A stretch of 64,000 bases of DNA from positions 1,716,978 to 1,780,977 of the forward strand of contig NZ_CP015193.1 of NCBI RefSeq assembly GCF_002214605.1, given 5' to 3'. The stretch comes from Thermococcus chitonophagus. Lineage in GTDB: Archaea > Methanobacteriota_B > Thermococci > Thermococcales > Thermococcaceae. The notes under the pieces are model-generated. The model searched no databases and was not told the DNA's origin. It was given only the letters and a program-made list of their open reading frames with translations. Position 1 is the first letter of the stretch. Every line of letters begins with the position of its first letter. Shown piece by piece: positions 35,823 through 44,348 of the stretch. A program made the translations under genes and the position numbers.

Positions 35823-37012
35823 TGAAGGGGGCAAAGTTTTTCCTCTCAATATTCTTCTGGTTTGTATTTGCCGCCCTAATCTTCAACGTACCGAAGCTCG
35901 GGATATTTCCCCTTCTCATCCTAATAACCGCAGTTTTAATTCCTCCACCATCCGATATTACCGTGAAAAGAGTACTTGAAAGCAGGAAAGTAGAGGTGGG
36001 GAAGCAGATTAAAGTCGAAGTAGCGGTAGAAGTCAGAAGGGGAATAGGAATAGTATTTGTGAAGGAGAATCCCCCTCAAGTTTTTGAAGTCAAAGGCAGG
36101 CATTATGGGGCATTCTTTACGTTTCCTGGTCGAAGGAGGCTAAAGATAAAATACTATCTTACGGCAAGGAAAAGGGGACAATACGAGCTTCCAAAAGCTG
36201 AGGTATACTCCTTTCACCCATTCAGGGTTCATCCAATGAAATGGATGCTTGCAGGCAATAAGGATAAGATAACGGTGATATCTCCGTTTAAATCGCTTAG
36301 GGTAGCCCCTCACAGGATAGTGAGGAGTAGCCTAGCTCAGGCGAGCATGTATTCCAGGTTCGGTTTTGTAACGACAGATTTTAAAGAAATAAGAGAGTAT
36401 AGAGAAGGAGATCCTTTTAAGGCCATAAATTGGAAGGCTACCGCGAGAACCGGGAAGCTCCTTGTTAATGAATTTGAAAAGGAGGGAAAGAAAACAATCA
36501 TGATTTTCCTAGATGCGAGGATTGAAAAACTTGGATCATATTTGGAAAATCTCCTCGACCATGGAGTAAAGGTGGCGATGCTACTTGCAGATTTTTATCT
36601 CTCCATGGGTAGCAACGTTGGTTTATACATAATAGGGCAGGGAAAGCTTGTCACACCAACTTCCTCAAAAGCCCAGAAAAGGAGTATAATAAAAGCCCTA
36701 ATGTCAGCTAGCTTTGAAAGGGATGAGACTATTGACGATGCCTTTAAAAACTTGGAAAATGTTCTAAGAAGGTTTTCACCACAGATAATCCTGATAACCG
36801 CCCTAGATGATCCCATAATCCCCGAAATTTCTTCAATAAAGAGAGATGTCATTGTTGTAGATGTTCTTCCGGATTATGGAGAATTTACACCTCTAGTATC
36901 CTTAAAGAAGAAAGCACTTAGAAATAAAGCGAGAAAGAGAGTAATTGGGTGGGTGGCCCACAAAGAAGATCCCGGAGTGGTACTTCTAAGGCTCTTGGGG
37001 GTGGTCTCATGA
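35822..37012 (+). CDS. DUF58 protein
   Basis: 396 residues. Two N-terminal membrane segments (about 7-45), a beta-rich region, then the DUF58 signature DFKEIREYREGDPFKAINWK with ATARTGKLLVNEFEKEG, followed by a VWA-like fold beginning TIMIFLDARIEKL (partial MIDAS). Partner of the upstream MoxR ATPase. Its stop overlaps the next gene by four bases. Confidence 0.92.
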   Translation: MKGAKFFLSIFFWFVFAALIFNVPKLGIFPLLILITAVLIPPPSDITVKRVLESRKVEVGKQIKVEVAVEVRRGIGIVFVKENPPQVFEVKGRHYGAFFTFPGRRRLKIKYYLTARKRGQYELPKAEVYSFHPFRVHPMKWMLAGNKDKITVISPFKSLRVAPHRIVRSSLAQASMYSRFGFVTTDFKEIREYREGDPFKAINWKATARTGKLLVNEFEKEGKKTIMIFLDARIEKLGSYLENLLDHGVKVAMLLADFYLSMGSNVGLYIIGQGKLVTPTSSKAQKRSIIKALMSASFERDETIDDAFKNLENVLRRFSPQIILITALDDPIIPEISSIKRDVIVVDVLPDYGEFTPLVSLKKKALRNKARKRVIGWVAHKEDPGVVLLRLLGVVS

Positions 37013-37827
37013 ACTACCTAAAGATCATCATATCGTTAGTATCCTCTTACTATCTCTACAAGTTGCTTTCAAACATCCAGTTGCTCATGAAAATGCTGTC
37101 CCTAGGGCTATCCATCCTGGGTATCCCCCTAAGCGCTGAAGCATTCTTAGCCTTGATATTGGGAATGATCGCTATTGGTCTTAGCTTTTCAAAAACATTA
37201 TATTCCACTGTATCAATTACATTTATGATATACATTCTAGTTTGGATTGGCCAGAGCTCAGGAACCATAGGGGCAATATCCCCAATATTCTCTTCTATAT
37301 TCTCGACGTTTTTCCCTCAAGTATCTGTGAGAGAGATACTGTTGATAACGATACTACTGATTCTCGCTTACTTTGTTGACATACACGCGAAATACGAGAA
37401 AATAGGACTACCTACGGAAGAAGGGCTGGTAAGTCTCGGATTTATAGCCCTCGTGGTTTTAGGGGATTACTTTCTCTCAGCTACCCTTACCTATCCAAAG
37501 CTTCCCAGCTTGAGCCTCGTAGTTCTACTGCCACTGCTAGGACTCGGATTATATGTCCTATCCCAGGGACGAGAGAGGGATATAAGAACGGTTGTCAAAG
37601 TAAAGACGAACATTATCATGGAAGTAGTACCCAGGGGGAGAAAATTGATAGTTATTCCAAAGAAAGGACCCATTGGAACAAAGGTACTTGAGTTTAAAGG
37701 AGTTTTCGACGAAATTGTGCTCTTAAAGGATGGAAGGGAGGTAAGAATAAAAAAGGTGCTTGAGTCTTTTGACGATAACGGGGTTAGGTGGATTCTATAT
37801 TCAAATGAAGAAACAGAAGATATCTAG
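37009..37827 (+). CDS. Membrane protein of MoxR-DUF58 operon
   Basis: 272 residues from ATG 37009 (MNYLKIIISLVSSYYLYKLL). About seven hydrophobic segments lie between 5 and 190; the last ~75 residues are a cytoplasmic beta-rich domain (VVKVKTNIIMEVVPRGRKLI). No family recognised. The frame opens 20 codons earlier, but the ATGA overlap with the DUF58 stop marks the start. Confidence 0.75.
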   Translation: MNYLKIIISLVSSYYLYKLLSNIQLLMKMLSLGLSILGIPLSAEAFLALILGMIAIGLSFSKTLYSTVSITFMIYILVWIGQSSGTIGAISPIFSSIFSTFFPQVSVREILLITILLILAYFVDIHAKYEKIGLPTEEGLVSLGFIALVVLGDYFLSATLTYPKLPSLSLVVLLPLLGLGLYVLSQGRERDIRTVVKVKTNIIMEVVPRGRKLIVIPKKGPIGTKVLEFKGVFDEIVLLKDGREVRIKKVLESFDDNGVRWILYSNEETEDI

Positions 37828-37839
37828 GAGGGGCTCAAA

Positions 37840-39033
37840 GTGAGGAGTATTCTAATCGCCATATTTGCCATGGCACTAATACTCTCCCCGGTTTTGGGAT
37901 GGAACGGAGAGTTGTGTTCTAATATAAAATATCAGAAAAGTATCGAAGCTGTAGCGATAAGCAATTCCACAATATATGCATCCTGCTCCTACAGAGAGAT
38001 AGCCAGATCACCTGGGGGCCTTATAGGAATATACTACTTAGGAACCACTGCGGCATATTCCCTAAATGGGAGCGAGCTATGGGAAGTTAACTCAGGATTT
38101 GTTGTGAAGTTGGTTCCAACGGATGATGGAGTGTTAGTAGGCAGTATGGGCGGCCTGATAAGACTCAACAGAACAGGAAACTATACTGGAAGGTTCATAC
38201 CAAGGTACAAACTTTACGACTTTACACTCAACGGCAACTACGTGTACGTTGTAAGTGGGGAGGTATTCAGCAGTAAGGAGAGAAAAGGGGCATTATATAA
38301 GCTTTATCTTGGAAATTTAAGCCCAATGTGGAGTCTCAACTTTCAGGACACACTAGACAGAGTAAGAGTGGGAAAGGTAATATACGTCGGTAGCGGGTAT
38401 CCCTCAGGCTTTGCAGGGAACTTCAGGTTTGGGAGCGTGTATGGAGTAAGTCCAACTGGGAAAATACTGTGGGAAGTCAAGCTTGGAGAATGGGTTAGAG
38501 ACATGGAGATCTGGAGAGGATACGCTCTCGTTGGAACGGGGTACAATGGGACTGGGCATATACTCCTAATCGACGATAAGGGAGACATTCTTTGGAATCA
38601 GACGCTATTCTACGTCGAGGATATTTTAGTTGAGGGGGACACAGCATACATCGGCGGCTATAAGAAACTCGCAGCAGTCGATCTCAAGGATAGGAAGGTT
38701 CTGTGGGAGTTAAAAATGCCGTACAGAGTAAAGGTTCTAGCACTATACAAGGGCAAACTGCTGGCAGGAACTGGAGAGTTTAAGGTGGAAAATTCAACGG
38801 TATACAGCATAGGCACCCTATACGTAATCGATCCAAGGAATGGAAAGGTGCTCAACAAGATTTCCACAGGGTACGTGAGAAGCCTAGCGGTAGGAAATGG
38901 GCTTATAGTGGTTGGTACTGGCAGTAACATATTCATGGTTCTAAAAGAAAGCGAAGTTTTACCCAGGTCAATATGCGGTCCAGGGTTACTCCTTCTTCTC
39001 ATCGTCCTGGGAAAGAAACTCAAGAAGAGATAA
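37840..39033 (+). CDS. Secreted PQQ-like beta-propeller protein
   Basis: 397 residues. Signal peptide at 1-20 (ILIAIFAMALILSPVLGW). Repeated blades of the PQQ/WD-like type follow: NGSELWEVNSGF, TGKILWEVKLGEW, KGDILWNQTLFYVE, KDRKVLWELKMPYR and NGKVLNKISTGY. A C-terminal hydrophobic helix (GPGLLLLLIVLG) plus KKLKKR tail acts as membrane anchor. GTG start with TAGGAGGGG upstream. No enzymatic residues are evident; likely a binding or scaffold protein of the envelope operon. Its 3' end overlaps the next gene (opposite strand) by 48 bases. Confidence 0.82.
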   Translation: MRSILIAIFAMALILSPVLGWNGELCSNIKYQKSIEAVAISNSTIYASCSYREIARSPGGLIGIYYLGTTAAYSLNGSELWEVNSGFVVKLVPTDDGVLVGSMGGLIRLNRTGNYTGRFIPRYKLYDFTLNGNYVYVVSGEVFSSKERKGALYKLYLGNLSPMWSLNFQDTLDRVRVGKVIYVGSGYPSGFAGNFRFGSVYGVSPTGKILWEVKLGEWVRDMEIWRGYALVGTGYNGTGHILLIDDKGDILWNQTLFYVEDILVEGDTAYIGGYKKLAAVDLKDRKVLWELKMPYRVKVLALYKGKLLAGTGEFKVENSTVYSIGTLYVIDPRNGKVLNKISTGYVRSLAVGNGLIVVGTGSNIFMVLKESEVLPRSICGPGLLLLLIVLGKKLKKR

Positions 39034-39582
39034 GAATTTCCTTACTTTCTCTCCAATTTCTCCTTCTATTTTGGTAGGATCAATTTCAATTATACCCCCA
39101 TTTGTCATTAAAACTGGTCTGTTACCTACGAGCTTCAAAGTTCCAGTATCCTCCTTAAACTTGACAGTGGCTCCATCTATAAAGGGACCAAATATGAGAG
39201 ATACAAGCCTTAAGAGCTCCTTTTTATCATAAATGAGAGGATTTTTCCCAACAGAAACTATAACCTCCTGGCCCCAGGATAGTACGAGTTTTATTCCCTT
39301 TCTAGGAGGGTTGAACATTGAAAGAGTTATGCCCTCAACCTCCTTTATATCCTCAATGTTAAACGACAGCTCCCCAGCAGGCCTAAGTAGGAATATTAAC
39401 CTTTTCCCCTCTAGCCGAAAGCGTGCCCTTCTAAATTTAGGAAACTTGGGAGGGCTCGTCGAGGGATAACTTACAATTTCTACAAACAATGTTGGACCCC
39501 ATCGCTGAATTTCGATATCTTGCATTATATTTTTAACGGAGAACTCAAATAATTCTTTGATGTTTGGAAAGACCAAGCTCAT
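38986..39582 (-). CDS. Conserved hypothetical protein
   Basis: 198 residues, no signal peptide or membrane helix. Mostly beta strands in the first two thirds (FRRARFRLEGKRLIFLLRPA, GIKLVLSWGQEVIVSVGKNP) and an acidic helical C-terminus. It starts at ATG 39582, or possibly ATG 39525 (MQDIEIQRWG); the former would overlap the divergent DUF432 gene by 23 bases. Family not recognised; alone on the minus strand within the envelope cluster. Confidence 0.65.
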   Translation of the reverse strand: MSLVFPNIKELFEFSVKNIMQDIEIQRWGPTLFVEIVSYPSTSPPKFPKFRRARFRLEGKRLIFLLRPAGELSFNIEDIKEVEGITLSMFNPPRKGIKLVLSWGQEVIVSVGKNPLIYDKKELLRLVSLIFGPFIDGATVKFKEDTGTLKLVGNRPVLMTNGGIIEIDPTKIEGEIGEKVRKFLSLLEFLSQDDEKKE

Positions 39583-40183
39583 TGAAGGAGAAATATCAGT
39601 GGGTGCTCAAAAGATAAGTATTAGAAAGATGGGAACTTGGTTTGAGTATGTAAGGGGAGATGTTAGAAAGCTAGTAGCTGGGGATGAAATCGCAATTTAT
39701 CCGGCACCCGCGAAGGGATATGGGGTTAAGCTGATGATGGTGAGGCTAGAAGAGGAACTGATAGTCCCTCCAAATATTGGGGTAGAGGGATTCTTTTCAG
39801 TTCCAATAGAAGTTTCAGTCAAGGCAGGGGACGTCGAAGTTGACAGGTTTTCTATTGGAAAAGAAAAATATGCACTCTACGGAACACTGGAAAGGGGTGT
39901 TATAGTGAGGTATTCACGATCCCGTATAAAGGAGAAGCCAGAAGGTATTGGAGTAATGAAGGTTAAGATAGTGAATAAAGGGCCATCCTGGGGGAAAATT
40001 GAGAGGATCGTTTTTCCACTCCTCGACATCATGTACTACACGAAAGAGAGGGCGTTCTACCCTTTAATTGAAGTTGTAATAAACAGGGGGATCGAGGTCA
40101 TAAATACAGGGAAGCCCCCTCTAAAGAACCTCTCCGCAGTTGGCGACGAGTTGAAGAAGCTCTCATTTAAGATGAGATGGTGA
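39560..40183 (+). CDS. DUF432 family protein
   Basis: 207 residues with the archaeal DUF432 pattern: AGDEIAIYPAPAKGYGVKLM, MVRLEEELIVPPN, FFSVPIEVSVKAG and KEKYALYGTLERGVIVRY. Function unknown; in other archaea it is a neighbour of mechanosensitive channel genes, as here: mscS starts six bases downstream. ATG 39560 probably begins a leaderless transcript, with TATATTTTTAA about 25-30 bases upstream. Confidence 0.85.
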   Translation: MFGKTKLIEGEISVGAQKISIRKMGTWFEYVRGDVRKLVAGDEIAIYPAPAKGYGVKLMMVRLEEELIVPPNIGVEGFFSVPIEVSVKAGDVEVDRFSIGKEKYALYGTLERGVIVRYSRSRIKEKPEGIGVMKVKIVNKGPSWGKIERIVFPLLDIMYYTKERAFYPLIEVVINRGIEVINTGKPPLKNLSAVGDELKKLSFKMRW

Positions 40184-40188
40184 TAAAT

Positions 40189-41235
40189 ATGGTCGAGTTT
40201 TTTGGAAACCAAACGATTAGTCTAATTGGTGGTGCTTCAATAAAACTGGACTCACTCGTTGGGGCCGCGGTGAGTGTAGTAATAGGCCTCATTCTCGCGG
40301 AGGTAGTGTATAGGTGGATACTCGCCCTCTCAAAAAGTACAAAATACGTATGGATATTCAACGAAGATACTGGTAAGCTTCTCAGAAATTTCATCATAAT
40401 AGGATCCTTGCTTTCCGCATTTGACACCCTTGGGTTGTTGAGTATAACAGTCTTCGGGAGCACCCTCAGCAAGATAATAGCTGGATTCCTTCTCTTTTAC
40501 ATATCCTATCTTATTGGAAAAAAGGTACAGGACTACTGGCTAATCAGAGAGGGAGCAGAAGCGCAAATAAAGGCAAAGATATTTTACTACACCCTGGTGA
40601 CTCTCGCATTTTTCCTAGCCTTAAATATTGCAGGATTCAGCGGAAGATTAACAACTGTAATTGCCGCAGCCGGGATAACAGGTATAGTACTCGGTTTTTC
40701 AGCTCAAACGGTCATCGCAAATTTCATCTCAGGCATATTCATGTATTTTGATAAGCCCCTAAAAATAGGAGATCCAGTAGAAGTTGGGGGATACTCCGGA
40801 ATAGTCCACGACATTAGGATTTTGTCAACAAGGATAAGAACGTGGGACGGATTACTAGTCAGGATACCAAATGAAAAGGTGTTTAACAGTGAAATAAAAA
40901 ACTTAGCAAAGTATCCCGCGAGGAGGGTAGATGTAATAGTTGGGATAGCGTACAGAGAAGACATCGAGAGAGTAATTAGGATTATAAGGGAGATATTAGA
41001 TGACATGCCCTACGTGCTTGCCGAGCCCGAACCCTCAATTTTCGTGGATGAACTGGGAGACAGTAGCGTGAATATAGCCGTAAGGGCTTGGGCTCCAAGT
41101 GAAAAATGGTTTGATGTGAGAACTCAGATTCTGCAGAGAATAAAAGAGGCCCTTGATGAGAAGGGAATAGAGATACCATTCCCACAGAGAGTCAACTGGT
41201 TTGCCGAGGAGCTGAGAGTAAAGCTGGAACATTAG
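40189..41235 (+). CDS. MscS-type small-conductance mechanosensitive channel
   Basis: 348 residues. Four predicted membrane helices; the pore helix region is ITGIVLGFSAQTVIANFISG, followed by the beta-domain signature FDKPLKIGDPVEVGGYSGIV and the conserved RIPNEKVFNSEIKN. The heptameric channel releases solutes on hypo-osmotic shock. GGTGAT lies five bases before ATG 40189. Paired with the DUF432 gene. Its stop overlaps the convergent nucleotidyltransferase by four bases. Confidence 0.93.
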   Translation: MVEFFGNQTISLIGGASIKLDSLVGAAVSVVIGLILAEVVYRWILALSKSTKYVWIFNEDTGKLLRNFIIIGSLLSAFDTLGLLSITVFGSTLSKIIAGFLLFYISYLIGKKVQDYWLIREGAEAQIKAKIFYYTLVTLAFFLALNIAGFSGRLTTVIAAAGITGIVLGFSAQTVIANFISGIFMYFDKPLKIGDPVEVGGYSGIVHDIRILSTRIRTWDGLLVRIPNEKVFNSEIKNLAKYPARRVDVIVGIAYREDIERVIRIIREILDDMPYVLAEPEPSIFVDELGDSSVNIAVRAWAPSEKWFDVRTQILQRIKEALDEKGIEIPFPQRVNWFAEELRVKLEH

Positions 41236-42233
41236 TCTCCCCTTTGGATTTTTGCATGACCTCCAACTAAGCTTTTTCTGAGTTCTAGATTCCTTATTTC
41301 ACATTTTTCATCTATTATCGATCTCCAGATCGTTGAGTTTCTTATTATTGTGTCCCTAAATATTATAGAATCACTTATGTCAGAGTTTTCTATGATGCAT
41401 TCCTCATCGATATAGGCATAGGGCCCAATTATTGACCTCCCTAATATCCTTGCCCCCCTTCTAATGACTACGGGCGGAATTATCTTAGCATAGGGGCTTA
41501 TCTGAATCTCCTCAATGTAGCTTTCCTTCAGGAATATCTTAAATGCCTCAAGATAGCTGTCTGCAGATCCTATGTCGTACCAGTAGCCTCCAAATTTATA
41601 ACCATATATCTCCGTCTTACTCTCTAAGAGCCACTGGATGAAATACCCCGGAGCATCCTTATTCCCTTTCTTCAGGTACTCCTCCACTCGCGTTATTACA
41701 TTCTTTGGAAACGCATAGATTCCTGTGCTTATCAGGCTTGTTTTGGGGCTTGAGGGTTTTTCTTCAAAGTATATTACCCTATCACCCTCAAGGATTACAA
41801 TTCCATACCTCTTTGCCAGCTCAAGATCACCGACGTCGTAAACTGCGATGAGGGTCTTTTTTAGCTCATTGAACCTCCTAACAAAATCCAACAGGGAAAG
41901 AGAAAACACGTTATCCCCAGCGACAATAAGGTAATCATCCTCCCCCAATACATCTATTGCATTTTTTATTGCCCCAATAGTTCCTAACTTTTCTTCTTCT
42001 TTGTATGTGTTCTCAACAATCAATTCGATGTTATATTTATCGGAAAGAGGCCTAAAGTGACTCTCGAAGAACTTATTCGTTGAGATATACGTGGGCAGGC
42101 CTGTTTCCTTTACCTTCTCTAAAATGTATTCAATTATCGTTTTTTCCCCAAGCGGAAGAAGAGGTTTGGGCTTGCTCTTTGTGATGGGCCATAACCGGGT
42201 TGCATAACCTCCCGCCATTATTAGGGCCTTCAA
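41232..42233 (-). CDS. Sugar-1-phosphate nucleotidyltransferase
   Basis: About 333 residues. N-terminal Rossmann-type domain with KALIMAGGYATRLWPITKSK and PKPLLPLGEKTIIEYIL (NTP and Lys contacts), LIVAGDNVFSL (metal Asp) and VIYFEEKPSSPKTSLISTGI. The C-terminal ~90 residues are a left-handed beta-helix of hexapeptide repeats (ISPYAKIIPPVVIRRGARIL). It activates a hexose-1-phosphate (glucose, mannose or GlcNAc) for glycan synthesis; which sugar is not decidable. TTG 42233 (then KALIMAGG) with GGGTGA eight bases upstream looks better than GTG 42245. Confidence 0.9.
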   Translation of the reverse strand: MKALIMAGGYATRLWPITKSKPKPLLPLGEKTIIEYILEKVKETGLPTYISTNKFFESHFRPLSDKYNIELIVENTYKEEEKLGTIGAIKNAIDVLGEDDYLIVAGDNVFSLSLLDFVRRFNELKKTLIAVYDVGDLELAKRYGIVILEGDRVIYFEEKPSSPKTSLISTGIYAFPKNVITRVEEYLKKGNKDAPGYFIQWLLESKTEIYGYKFGGYWYDIGSADSYLEAFKIFLKESYIEEIQISPYAKIIPPVVIRRGARILGRSIIGPYAYIDEECIIENSDISDSIIFRDTIIRNSTIWRSIIDEKCEIRNLELRKSLVGGHAKIQRGD

Positions 42234-42373
42234 CTGTCGTGTCACCCTAAAACTGTCAAAAAACCTTGCTTAAAACTTTGTCGATGTTATCATATATTCC
42301 AATTTACAATGATAATACTCTAATTCAACATATAAGTTTCGTCATTAATGATACTACTTGGAGGTGCTGTATA

Positions 42374-42955
42374 ATGAAAAAGAAAATTGTATTAGTAGCG
42401 ATAGTAGGAGTTGTTATAGCAACGCTTACCCTGGGGAAAGCCCTGGGAGCATTCAGGGATGTGTCCAGATCTGAGGACAACGTAATATCGAGCGGAGAGT
42501 TTGACATAAGGATAAGCAGGGATAATTCACGATTTTACGATAACACGCGGATTTTTAAACTGGAAGACTTAAAACCTGGAGACACTAAAAATGTAACGTT
42601 CTTCATAAAGAACTATGGCGAGATTCCCGCCAGCAATATCTCCATGTATATTTTCGTCAAAGACGTTGAAGACAAACTGTCATCCGCAGAAAAACCTTAT
42701 GACCTGACTCCCGACAAGGGAGAACTGAGCTCATGCATAATCGTCAATAAGATCTTGGTCAATTCAAAGAACATTCTTGATTCTCCAAAGAAGCTATCTG
42801 AGCTAGCAGGCAAAGAGATAAAGCTCTTTACTGGCGGATTAGCTAAAAAAGAATCCATTAAGGTTACACTCCTGCTGTCATTCGACAGCAACGCAGGTAA
42901 CGAATGCATGACAGACAGCACAGAGGTTATGTTAAAGATTGTGGCAACCCAATGA
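42374..42955 (+). CDS. TasA/camelysin-like secreted surface protein
   Basis: 193 residues. Signal peptide KKKIVLVAIVGVVIATLTLG followed by KALGAFRDVSRSEDNVISSG and EFDIRISRDN, the start of the SipW-dependent TasA/camelysin pattern (in many members A-[FY]-S-D-x-E...N-x-F-x-A-G). LKPGDTKNVTFFIKNYGEIP is the conserved jelly-roll segment. Archaeal relatives include bundling-pilus subunits that polymerise by donor-strand exchange. Two Cys (SCIIV, NECMT) could form a disulfide. GGAGGTGC precedes ATG 42374. No SipW-type signal peptidase is adjacent. Divergent from the sugar nucleotidyltransferase. Confidence 0.75.
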   Translation: MKKKIVLVAIVGVVIATLTLGKALGAFRDVSRSEDNVISSGEFDIRISRDNSRFYDNTRIFKLEDLKPGDTKNVTFFIKNYGEIPASNISMYIFVKDVEDKLSSAEKPYDLTPDKGELSSCIIVNKILVNSKNILDSPKKLSELAGKEIKLFTGGLAKKESIKVTLLLSFDSNAGNECMTDSTEVMLKIVATQ

Positions 42956-42985
42956 TTTTTAACTTCTCTCCCCTCCCTTTCTTTG

Positions 42986-43972
42986 ATGTTCTACGTTGAA
43001 ATCCTGGGAATGCTACCTGAGATGGCAAAGGCTGAAGTCAGGGCTTTATCGGAGCTCGGCGGAGGAGAGGTTGTAGGGTCAGATTATTTGCTAGTGTATG
43101 GCAATGTTGAAGATGTTAGCGTGTTAAGGAGGCTGGGACTTGCACATGAGTACGGCATCCTCTTAGGGTCTTTTGACTCAGCCCAGGATCTTCTCGAGTA
43201 TTCAAGTTCCCTCGAGTGGAACAAGCTTATAAAGGGAACTTTTGCCGTGAGAAGAGAGCGGATGATTAACTGCTCCCATAATGTTGAAGGATTAGACAAA
43301 AAGCTTGGGGCAATAATCCACGCCCAGGGATTCAAAGTCAGCCTGTCCCGGCCAGATACTGTGGTGAGGATATACTGCGGGGAGAGGCTCTGGCTTGGAG
43401 TCAGGATTAGGGAGTTTAGAGGAAAGGAGTTTGATGCTAGGAAGGCGGACAGAAGGCCATTCTCGAGGCCAATAGCCCTTCCCCCTAGGATAGCCAGGGC
43501 CATGGTAAACCTGACGAGGGCAACCAGGGAGCTACTTGACCCCTTCATGGGTACTGGAGGAATGCTGATAGAGGCCGGCTTGATGGGCCTTAAAGTTTAC
43601 GGAATAGACATAAGAGAGGACATGGTGGAAGGTGCCAAGATAAACCTTGAGCACTACGGGGTTAAAGACTACGTGGTTAAGGTGGGAGACGCGACAAGAA
43701 TAAAGGAAGTGTTCCCAGGAAAGACCTTCGAGGCCATAGCTACCGATCCCCCGTATGGAACTTCAACAACCCTGCCGATGGACAGGGACGAGCTATACAG
43801 GAGGGCCCTGGAGAGCATGTACGAAGTTCTTGAAGGCTACCTGAGCATAGCGTTTCCGGCAGACTTTGATGCTATTGATGTTGCCGAATCAATAGGTTTT
43901 AAAGTTCTTGACAGGTTTTACCAGAGAGTTCACTCCTCCCTCTCGAGGTATTTCTACGTGATGAAGACCTAA
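42986..43972 (+). CDS. tRNA (guanine(10)-N2)-dimethyltransferase, Trm-G10 type
   Basis: 328 residues. N-terminal THUMP domain (about 40-145) for tRNA binding, then a Rossmann methyltransferase: motif [18 protein letters not shown] (185-), motif [17 protein letters not shown] and catalytic motif [11 protein letters not shown] (254-260). The characterised P. abyssi homologue makes m2G and m2,2G at position 10. TTTTTAAC about 27 bases before ATG 42986 indicates a leaderless message. It sits just downstream of the TasA-like gene. Confidence 0.93.
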   Translation: MFYVEILGMLPEMAKAEVRALSELGGGEVVGSDYLLVYGNVEDVSVLRRLGLAHEYGILLGSFDSAQDLLEYSSSLEWNKLIKGTFAVRRERMINCSHNVEGLDKKLGAIIHAQGFKVSLSRPDTVVRIYCGERLWLGVRIREFRGKEFDARKADRRPFSRPIALPPRIARAMVNLTRATRELLDPFMGTGGMLIEAGLMGLKVYGIDIREDMVEGAKINLEHYGVKDYVVKVGDATRIKEVFPGKTFEAIATDPPYGTSTTLPMDRDELYRRALESMYEVLEGYLSIAFPADFDAIDVAESIGFKVLDRFYQRVHSSLSRYFYVMKT

Positions 43973-44110
43973 TCAACGAGCTTAAGTTTCAGCTCCAGCA
44001 TAACTTCCTTGACAAGGTTTATAACAGGTATACTGCCTTCCAAAAAGAGCCTCTATTAGAATGTTCGTCCCGTAAAGCGCGGTAGACGCCTTCATAAGGG
44101 CTAATCGTCG
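43969..44110 (-). pseudogene. C-terminal gene remnant, frameshifted
   Basis: The minus strand encodes KASTALYGTNILIEALFG in one frame and EGSIPVINLVKEVMLELKLK plus LVD in another before TAG 43969-43971, overlapping the Trm-G10 stop. The change of frame near 44040 and lack of start show a dead fragment. Between 44110 and 44280 I see no gene: the stretch is increasingly AT-rich and leads into the promoter of the precursor-peptide operon. Confidence 0.4.
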
Positions 44111-44290
44111 TTATCTACTAGACACTGCAGATTATCGTCCTAAAGTGTGTTGTGATCTATGTATCCTTCTAGCTCATGAGCTCTCTCCTAGTAATTATTT
44201 TACTATTCTAATGCATTAATAAGAGATAGGGAGTTTCCTATACTTATTATTTTATATGGAAAAAAGTAGTAGATAATAATAGAAAAAAAA

Positions 44291-44298
44291 TTTATAGA
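44291..44298 (+). promoter_or_regulatory. Probable promoter of the precursor-peptide operon
   Basis: TTTATAGA preceded by an A-rich run (BRE-like) places transcription start at about 44318-44322, leaving a leader of about 30 bases with AAGGTGAT before ATG 44349. The 44200-44340 region is markedly more AT-rich than the rest of the window. Confidence 0.6.
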
Positions 44299-44348
44299 CT
44301 ATACTTCAGGAAAATATCACGAAGGAAAATTTAGTAAGGTGATATAAA

